37,855 nt of DNA from Verrucomicrobiota bacterium. GTDB lineage: Bacteria; Verrucomicrobiota; Verrucomicrobiia; Limisphaerales; CAIMTB01. Where the stretch lies: positions 1-37,855 of the forward strand of contig CAUJJW010000191.1 of assembly GCA_963205105.1 (NCBI GenBank), given 5' to 3'. The position numbers and the translations under genes are program-made. This document shows, piece by piece, positions 33,404 to 37,855 of this stretch. Position 1 is the stretch's first letter, and each line of letters opens with the position of its first letter. The notes under the pieces were generated by a model. It saw only the letters and a list, made by a program, of their open reading frames with translations, had not been told where the DNA came from and searched no databases.

Positions 33404-34657
33404 ATGTCTGATACTCTCAATGAACAACTGAAGTCCTCGGGCCTCGCCCAGGTGATTGTCACTCTGAAACGCCCCGGCGATAGCGCCGCCGCCGCGAACT
33501 CACTCCGTGGTCATTTCCGCCTCGGCGAAACCGCCCCGCAAACCGCCATGGCTGCTGCGCTGTCCGACCCCGGCCGGCCGCGGGGCGAGGCGGCTGGTGC
33601 GGCCGCGCCCAAGGCGATGCGCATTTATCAGAACCTGGGAATCATGCTGGGGACGGTGGACCGCGCGGGCCTGGCGGCCCTGCGCGCCGATAAGGCAAAC
33701 GTGGCGCGTGTTACCGGAGCCCCGATCCTGAGCCTGATTCGTCCGAGCGTTCGGATGGCCACCGCCAAGCCCAGGACCGCCGTGACCTGGGGCGTGGCAG
33801 CGCTGGAGGCAAATGCAGTCTGGAAAAGGGGTTACGATGGATCCGATGTCCTGGTGGGCCATTTGGACACGGGAGTCGACGGTCAACACCCGGCCTTGCG
33901 TGGGGCGATTGCGGATTTTGCCGAGTTTGATGGCATGGGAAACCTTGTCCAACCGTCGCCCATGGCGTTTGACAGCGAGGATCATGGCACACACACCGCA
34001 GCGACGATTGTCGGTCGGCCGGTCAAGTTGGACGGGAAGCAACGTCATGTAGGCGTGGCTCCGGGCGCTAAGCTGGTCAGCGCCCTGGTTATTGAAGGTG
34101 GCGACGCGATCGCCCGCGTTCTTGGAGGCATGGACTGGGCCGTCGGCAAGGGTGTGCGGGTCCTGAACCTATCTCTGGGTATTCGAGGCTACTGGTCGGA
34201 TTTCGAGTCGGTGACCCGGACCTTGCGGGATAGGGGAGTTCTTCCGGTCTTCGCCGTGGGGAACGAGGGCGCGGGCAACAGTCGTTCCCCGGGAAACTAC
34301 GTGGAGGCGATGTCCGTTGGCGCGGTGGACCGCGCGGGGAACGTGCCGGAGTTTTCGTCGAGCCAGCGATTCTCGCGTGGCAACGATCCGCTGGTGCCTG
34401 ACTTGGTTGCACCCGGGGTGGATGTCATCTCCGCCGCCCCAGGGGGAGGTTATCAATCCATGGATGGCTCCAGCATGGCCACGCCGCACATCTCAGGCCT
34501 GGCGGCATTGCTGCTTCAGGCGAAGCCTACGGCGACGCCTGATGAAGTCGAAGCTGCGATCTACGCCTCGTGTCGCGGTGGCGGTGGGATGCCTCAGGAA
34601 CGCGCCAATCGCGGTATGCCCAACGGACCGCGTGCGCTGGCGCATCTTCTGGGGTAG
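33404..34657 (+). CDS. subtilisin-like S8 protease without signal peptide
   Basis: The 417-aa protein has the S8 core (about 130-400) with Asp155 in VGHLDTGVD, His194 in DHGTHTAA, oxyanion Asn287 in VGNEGAG, and Ser357 in DGSSMATPH. The first 125 residues form a propeptide-like or regulatory region with a strand pattern (AQVIVTLK, then LGIMLGTVD). No signal peptide is seen, so it is either intracellular or exported in an unusual way. The C terminus lacks a PPC, P-domain or sorting tail. It is divergent from the ECF sigma gene and is followed after 9 nt by a small gene. The start ATG 33404 has no obvious Shine-Dalgarno. Confidence 0.92.
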   Translation: MSDTLNEQLKSSGLAQVIVTLKRPGDSAAAANSLRGHFRLGETAPQTAMAAALSDPGRPRGEAAGAAAPKAMRIYQNLGIMLGTVDRAGLAALRADKANVARVTGAPILSLIRPSVRMATAKPRTAVTWGVAALEANAVWKRGYDGSDVLVGHLDTGVDGQHPALRGAIADFAEFDGMGNLVQPSPMAFDSEDHGTHTAATIVGRPVKLDGKQRHVGVAPGAKLVSALVIEGGDAIARVLGGMDWAVGKGVRVLNLSLGIRGYWSDFESVTRTLRDRGVLPVFAVGNEGAGNSRSPGNYVEAMSVGAVDRAGNVPEFSSSQRFSRGNDPLVPDLVAPGVDVISAAPGGGYQSMDGSSMATPHISGLAALLLQAKPTATPDEVEAAIYASCRGGGGMPQERANRGMPNGPRALAHLLG

Positions 34658-34666
34658 TCTCCGAGC

Positions 34667-35059
34667 ATGAACCGCGGTGGAAGTCAGGAGGAACGTCATG
34701 GGCAACTGCGTCGTGCCCTTGAGGAAGACCGTGCCGCAGGTCGCACGGCGACCGTACTCTGTCACTTGCAGGCCACCGAAGGTTCCGGCAATCCCACGGC
34801 CGAGGAAACGGACGCTTTGGCCGAGCGGGTAATCACTCGCGTGATCGCCAGCGCGGGTCAGAAGCCCCGGCGGCGAACCGTCCTCCGTCATCTCGGCGCC
34901 CTTCGCATCGAGGCCGAGGCCGCGTTCCTGCTCAACTTGATCGATCAGCCTGAAGTCCGCGAGGCCAGCGCTTCCGGTTCAACCCCCGGAAGCGCTGACC
35001 TCATTCGGCCGGTGCGCAAGAAACCGGCGACTGAGTCAGGCTGGACCGACGTCTCCTGA
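34667..35059 (+). CDS. small unknown protein paired with the subtilase
   Basis: The 130-aa soluble protein begins 9 nt after the protease stop, so the two are almost certainly co-transcribed. It is predicted helical in the first two thirds (SQEERHGQLRRALEEDR, then ERVITRVIAS, then RTVLRHLGALRIEAEAAFLL) and ends in a disordered Ser/Gly/Pro tail. No motif, signal peptide or membrane helix is seen. It could be an inhibitor, substrate or adaptor of the neighbouring protease; the family is not recognised. Confidence 0.65.
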   Translation: MNRGGSQEERHGQLRRALEEDRAAGRTATVLCHLQATEGSGNPTAEETDALAERVITRVIASAGQKPRRRTVLRHLGALRIEAEAAFLLNLIDQPEVREASASGSTPGSADLIRPVRKKPATESGWTDVS

Positions 35060-35090
35060 CGGATGTCCTCAAGCAGGTAGGTGGCGCCCA

Positions 35091-35112
35091 CACGGCGGCC
35101 AGTGCCGCCGTG
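35091..35112 (+). terminator. GC-rich hairpin after protease operon (possible terminator)
   Basis: A perfect 9-bp stem CACGGCGGC/GCCGCCGTG with a CAGT tetraloop lies 31 nt after the stop of the small gene. A TTTT run follows only about 14 nt later (35126-35129), which is too distant for a textbook intrinsic terminator, so termination is plausible but not certain. The remaining spacer to 35354 shows nothing else. Confidence 0.45.
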
Positions 35113-35354
35113 CCGCCGAAGCTCGTTTTATGGCGATCGGGGTGTTCTGTACCCTCCCGCAGGTCGGTTTCCCCATGGACGATCCTTTGGCGGATCTTGG
35201 ATGTCCCTGCCACGAAACAATCCGCGCCTGTCTGAGGTGTGGGATGGAACAGGCCAGGCAGCACGAGAAGCGAAACCACGGACGATTCCATCCCTCGGCC
35301 TTCATTTCAACGGGCATGGCCACCCACCTCCAACCATCCACCCCCTATCCATCG

Positions 35355-35840
35355 ATGAAATCCTTGTTCCTGACTCTTATTCCAACCCTTCTTCTGGCCG
35401 CGGGCTGCGCGCACGTGAAAGTGAAGCGCGTTGCGCCGGACGCCGTCGTGGACGGCATCCCCTTTCTCGAGCCTCAGCCTTACCTGCTGGTCAGCAAAAT
35501 CGTCAAACCCAGTGTCGACGGTCAGCCTTCTACCGAAGAATACACGAACCAGATCATCTACCTGCCCAACCCATCGCGCCGATATGCGATTCAGGTGAAA
35601 CCCGGATGGGGAACGGTGGATGGTTCTGTGAAACTCATCGACGGCTGGCGGCTGGATTCGTTTGGGGCGAAGAGCGACTCCAAGGGACCCGAGACCATCG
35701 GGGCGTTTGCTGGGTTGCTCAAGGAAGCCGCCGCCATGGCCGCCACCGTCAAGCCCGATGATTCCCGTGAGGGTTTGTACCTGATCCGCATCGCGCCGGA
35801 CGGGACCCTGAGGCTCGAGAAGCAGCGGAACTGGCTTTGA
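35355..35840 (+). CDS. small lipoprotein of unknown function
   Basis: The 161-aa protein opens with a lipoprotein signal (KSLFLTLIPTLLLAAGC), making Cys18 the lipidated residue. The mature part looks like a compact alpha/beta domain (YLLVSKIVKP, RRYAIQVKPGWGTVDGSVKLIDGWRL region, LYLIRIAPDGTLRLEK). No family is recognised. ATG 35355 is chosen because it creates the lipobox signal; the open frame continues upstream to 35130 without conserved features. It is convergent with the DUF3592 gene. Confidence 0.8.
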   Translation: MKSLFLTLIPTLLLAAGCAHVKVKRVAPDAVVDGIPFLEPQPYLLVSKIVKPSVDGQPSTEEYTNQIIYLPNPSRRYAIQVKPGWGTVDGSVKLIDGWRLDSFGAKSDSKGPETIGAFAGLLKEAAAMAATVKPDDSREGLYLIRIAPDGTLRLEKQRNWL

Positions 35841-35966
35841 GACGACTCACGCGTGCGACCGGACTGGGCAAGGGAGGAACGGATGCCGAACCTTGCCTGG
35901 TGTGTTCATGGTTTGGGAATCGGCGCGTTCGCACGGCAGATACGGAAAAGGCGCATGAGAAGCATT

Positions 35967-36485
35967 CTAACCGATGCGCTGCACTTTCCCGAAGAGTGAT
36001 CCCAGAAATACCAGGCCGCTGAAACCTATCACCGCCAGATAGATGAGCCTGGATCCCGTACTGATCTTCGGGTTCAGAACAGCCTCGGTTGGATCCTTCG
36101 GATTGTGGAAGACGCGAACCTTCTTCCCGATTGGAAATCCCGCCCGTTCGAGGGCCAGCGCCTGTGAGTTGGCAGTCACCCTCTCGACTGGAGCGATGGC
36201 AAGTGTGTGACGCCGGCTCGTGTAGCGCTGTCCGTCCACCACGTACTCGTAGGTCACGAGGATGTCATACTGATGATGACGTTCGCGGTGCCGCTGGGCC
36301 TGCCGATCGATGATTTGGCCTTCAACCACCGGCCAGCCTTTGGTGTTCGCCTTCAACAAAGGGGTCAGGAAATAGAGGGAGAAGCAAAATAAAGCCCCGG
36401 TGATCACGGCGGCAGTCATGCGCGCACCCATGAGCGGACATTGCAGCAACCCCAATTGGTCGCCCAGCGATTTGTCGTGAACCAT
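35967..36485 (-). CDS. DUF3592-type membrane protein
   Basis: The 172-aa protein has two membrane helices (about 23-44 and 145-165) enclosing a soluble beta domain. The domain reads GWPVVEGQIID, then VTYEYVVDGQRYTSRRH, then GKKVRVFHNPKDPTEAVLNP, the DUF3592 pattern. The domain lies on one side of the membrane; its function is unknown across the family. ATG 36485 is used; an internal Met at residue 23 would remove a non-conserved leader. It is convergent with the small lipoprotein gene across 126 bp. Confidence 0.85.
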   Translation of the reverse strand: MVHDKSLGDQLGLLQCPLMGARMTAAVITGALFCFSLYFLTPLLKANTKGWPVVEGQIIDRQAQRHRERHHQYDILVTYEYVVDGQRYTSRRHTLAIAPVERVTANSQALALERAGFPIGKKVRVFHNPKDPTEAVLNPKISTGSRLIYLAVIGFSGLVFLGSLFGKVQRIG

Positions 36486-36851
36486 GCAGAGGTCTCTTGG
36501 GGGCTTGTAGAAGGCACTGGCATGTCGGCGGTGTCGATCGCAGGAAAGGCGCGGTCCTCAGGTACTCCTCATGGCGCATGGGTTCGCCGGAGGCGGGTTT
36601 TCGGCACGGCTACCAGATGCCGATTTGGAGGGGGCGCGCGTTCGCCGAAACCGGAGTCGTGGTTGGGGAGCGTGCATGGACCCGTCGCAGGATCCGCGAT
36701 CACCCAGGGGCGACAATCCGGGGAACCAAGTGGGTCCGGGCAACTGAAATCGGGTGCCATCCCCTTCCCAAAGTTGGGGTAAACGACAGAGAGCTACGAC
36801 CACGCCCTCTTGTGCCCGATGGAAGAAACCATGTAAGTGCTTGATCCTGAA
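36486..36851. other. intergenic region left of the tRNA fragment
   Basis: No supported CDS. The open frames here have no conserved motif, no ribosome-binding match and overlap each other on both strands. The segment presumably includes the promoter of the DUF3592 gene near 36490-36550. Confidence 0.5.
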
Positions 36852-36895
36852 TGGTGCGGCTGGCAGGGCTCGAACCTGCAACCTTCTGATCCGAA
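36852..36895 (-). pseudogene. 3' fragment of a tRNA-Arg gene (probable att site)
   Basis: On the minus strand this reads as the 3' part of a tRNA: end of the anticodon loop and 3' strand of the anticodon stem (TTCGGATCAGA), variable loop (AGGTT), a perfect T arm (GCAGG TTCGAGC CCTGC), the acceptor 3' strand (CAGCCGC), discriminator A and encoded CCA. TTCGGATCAG points to an Arg anticodon of the NCG type. The 5' half (D arm, anticodon 5' stem and a matching GCGGCTG acceptor strand) is absent from the following 150 bp. This is how the duplicated end of a tRNA-integrated element looks. Confidence 0.75.
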
Positions 36896-37258
36896 TAGAC
36901 ATACACATGCCTAAGTTGCCGAAATCCTTGATACGATATCCGGAGATACACCCAGAAATCTCCAGCAACGTGATCAAAACCGTTACCGAGAATTGGCTCA
37001 TCATCCCGCCTCCCGACGCCCAAAGCCGAACCGCAGCTCTGCCCTCGTATCTGATTTTTGATCAGAAGGGCTTGTGGCAAGGTCGGCTGCCGAATCATTC
37101 CTTCCAGAACATGCCAAAGCGAAGCGGCGGTTCGCTCCAGTCGGGAGTGATCGACCTTTTCATTGGAGGCATTCATCGGGAATTGAGAATGCCTGGTTCA
37201 TGATGAGTCAGAACCATGGCTTGCCCCCGCCCGGTGACCGAGGATGGTCGTGGGCGTC
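36896..37258. other. gene-free, lower-GC stretch next to tRNA fragment
   Basis: No supported CDS. The frames that cross it include the tRNA fragment in their translation and are therefore spurious. The first 100 bp are visibly richer in A/T than the rest of the window, in keeping with transferred DNA on this side of the att-like site. Confidence 0.5.
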
Positions 37259-37687
37259 TCAGCCGTTGTTGGATCGCGACCGTTGGAACCCCAGTTCCTC
37301 AGGCAGCACGGCAGCGTGGACTACGCGTACGCCACCCACGACGTTTCCGAAGAGGTGTTGGAAATGACGCTGGTCCCCGGTCAGGAGATGCGAGCATGTG
37401 GAGCCCACCGCGGCTCCCAGAATGTGTCGGTCCTTCTCCACCAGTTCAACGCCCGGTAATTCGACCACCGATGAGGAAAGGCTGACCCCCTTCAGCAGTT
37501 CCTGAAAGTTGCGGGCCACCACCGTGGCGTCGGTGAGCTTTCGTTCCACATTCCGCAGGGCTTTATCCACGGCGGCGGGGCTGCTCGCCAGCTCGGCGCG
37601 CTTTCTGACGCAGCGCAGAAACTCGCCCATACGACTTCCTGGCAACGCGGCTGAGAACAATACGTTGGCGTCGAGGAAGACCTTCAC
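37259..37687 (-). CDS. PIN-domain ribonuclease toxin (VapC-like)
   Basis: The 142-aa protein has a PIN fold. Asp6 in KVFLDANVLFSA is the first metal ligand; an acidic residue in the central helix (Asp41 or Glu48), Asp86 in EKDRHILGAAV and Asp105 in LLTGDQRHF complete the set. PIN toxins cut tRNA or rRNA when not held by their antitoxin. The GTG start (37687) overlaps the antitoxin stop as GTGA, the usual toxin-antitoxin coupling. The PIN_3-type spacing between Asp86 and Asp105 is about 19 residues. It lies on the presumed element side of the tRNA fragment. Confidence 0.85.
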   Translation of the reverse strand: MKVFLDANVLFSAALPGSRMGEFLRCVRKRAELASSPAAVDKALRNVERKLTDATVVARNFQELLKGVSLSSSVVELPGVELVEKDRHILGAAVGSTCSHLLTGDQRHFQHLFGNVVGGVRVVHAAVLPEELGFQRSRSNNG

Positions 37688-37854
37688 TTGAGGGTAAATC
37701 CATGGAGACCGTCATCGTTCATCCTCTGGAACTCGGCCAAACGCTCAGCGGAATAGATCTCGACCGGGTAGGTGGCTGCCGGACGCAGGATGAGACCGTC
37801 GGGCGTTTCCTCGAGAATCGCCTGACGATCCAAGCCATACTTGGCGCGAAGTTC
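37684..37854 (-). CDS. antitoxin partner of the PIN toxin (AbrB/MazE-like), partial
   Basis: The last 56 codons of a gene that begins beyond the window edge. The visible start LRAKYGLDRQAILEE, then PDGLILRP, resembles the swapped-hairpin half of SpoVT-AbrB/MazE antitoxins, followed by a tail (YSAERLAEFQRMNDDGLHGF) of the sort that wraps the toxin. Its TGA overlaps the toxin GTG. The promoter and N terminus are outside the window. It is too short to appear as a complete reading frame. Confidence 0.75.
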   Translation of the reverse strand, partial: ELRAKYGLDRQAILEETPDGLILRPAATYPVEIYSAERLAEFQRMNDDGLHGFTLK

Positions 37855-37855
37855 T

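Noticed and set aside
36852..36895. Intact tRNA gene
   Set aside because: No anticodon 5' stem, D arm or acceptor 5' strand is present beyond 36895.
36754..37203. 149-codon plus-strand open frame containing RARTCNLL
   Set aside because: That peptide is the translation of the antisense of a tRNA 3' end, a well-known false gene; the frame crosses the tRNA fragment.

Overview
The window is GC-rich bacterial chromosome. The likely source is the Verrucomicrobiota or a relative in the PVC group. This is inferred from gene style, not from a marker gene: an ECF sigma factor fused in an operon to a Ser/Thr kinase, a PEP-CTERM-like secreted propeller protein, a LamG-purple acid phosphatase fusion, many lipoproteins and Tat-type proteins, and GCCCC/GGGGC hairpin repeats. 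There is no rRNA, no CRISPR array, no intact tRNA and no recognisable transposase.

Left edge (1-3551): two composite hairpin-repeat blocks of REP type flank a secreted alpha/beta-hydrolase and the protein adenylyltransferase SelO. Next, on the minus strand (15488 down to 3552), lies a tightly packed eight-gene operon that is the most striking feature. In transcription order it encodes an FHA/GYF-like/zinc-ribbon/GTPase protein (DO-GTPase2-like), a GAP1-N2-type GTPase-associated protein, a 993-aa membrane coiled-coil protein, a GYF-TM2 protein, a MotA/TolQ/ExbB-type channel subunit, two paralogous ExbD/MotB-like subunits with coiled coils, and a zinc-ribbon membrane protein with a DUF2135/YfaP-like domain. 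I read it as a GTPase-switched, probably ion-gradient-driven envelope machine related to the GTPase-associated (GAP1) conflict systems. It is comparable in logic, but not in gene content, to Zorya.

Middle (15708-23059): an assortment of a cupin, a tiny secreted protein, a LamG-purple acid phosphatase, a ScyD/E-like PEP-CTERM propeller, an SGNH hydrolase and an Ig-like lipoprotein carrying a CxxCH motif.

A second operon (33159 down to 23060, minus strand) begins with an ECF sigma factor whose stop overlaps the start of a 1418-aa protein. That protein has two complete Ser/Thr kinase domains in tandem, a membrane span and a large C-terminal beta-propeller-like region. The operon continues with an unknown 183-aa protein, a GT9 glycosyltransferase with a cysteine cluster, an unknown 163-aa protein, a Tat-type/pseudopilin-like secreted protein, a trypsin-like protease without a signal peptide and a small GT2 glycosyltransferase. 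Divergent from it is a signal-less subtilase with a small partner gene.

Right edge (35355-37855): a small lipoprotein, a DUF3592 membrane protein, a 3' fragment of a tRNA-Arg gene (44 nt, probably an attachment-site scar), and a PIN-toxin/AbrB-like antitoxin pair running off the window. From the orientation of the tRNA fragment, an integrated element should lie to the right of about 36895.
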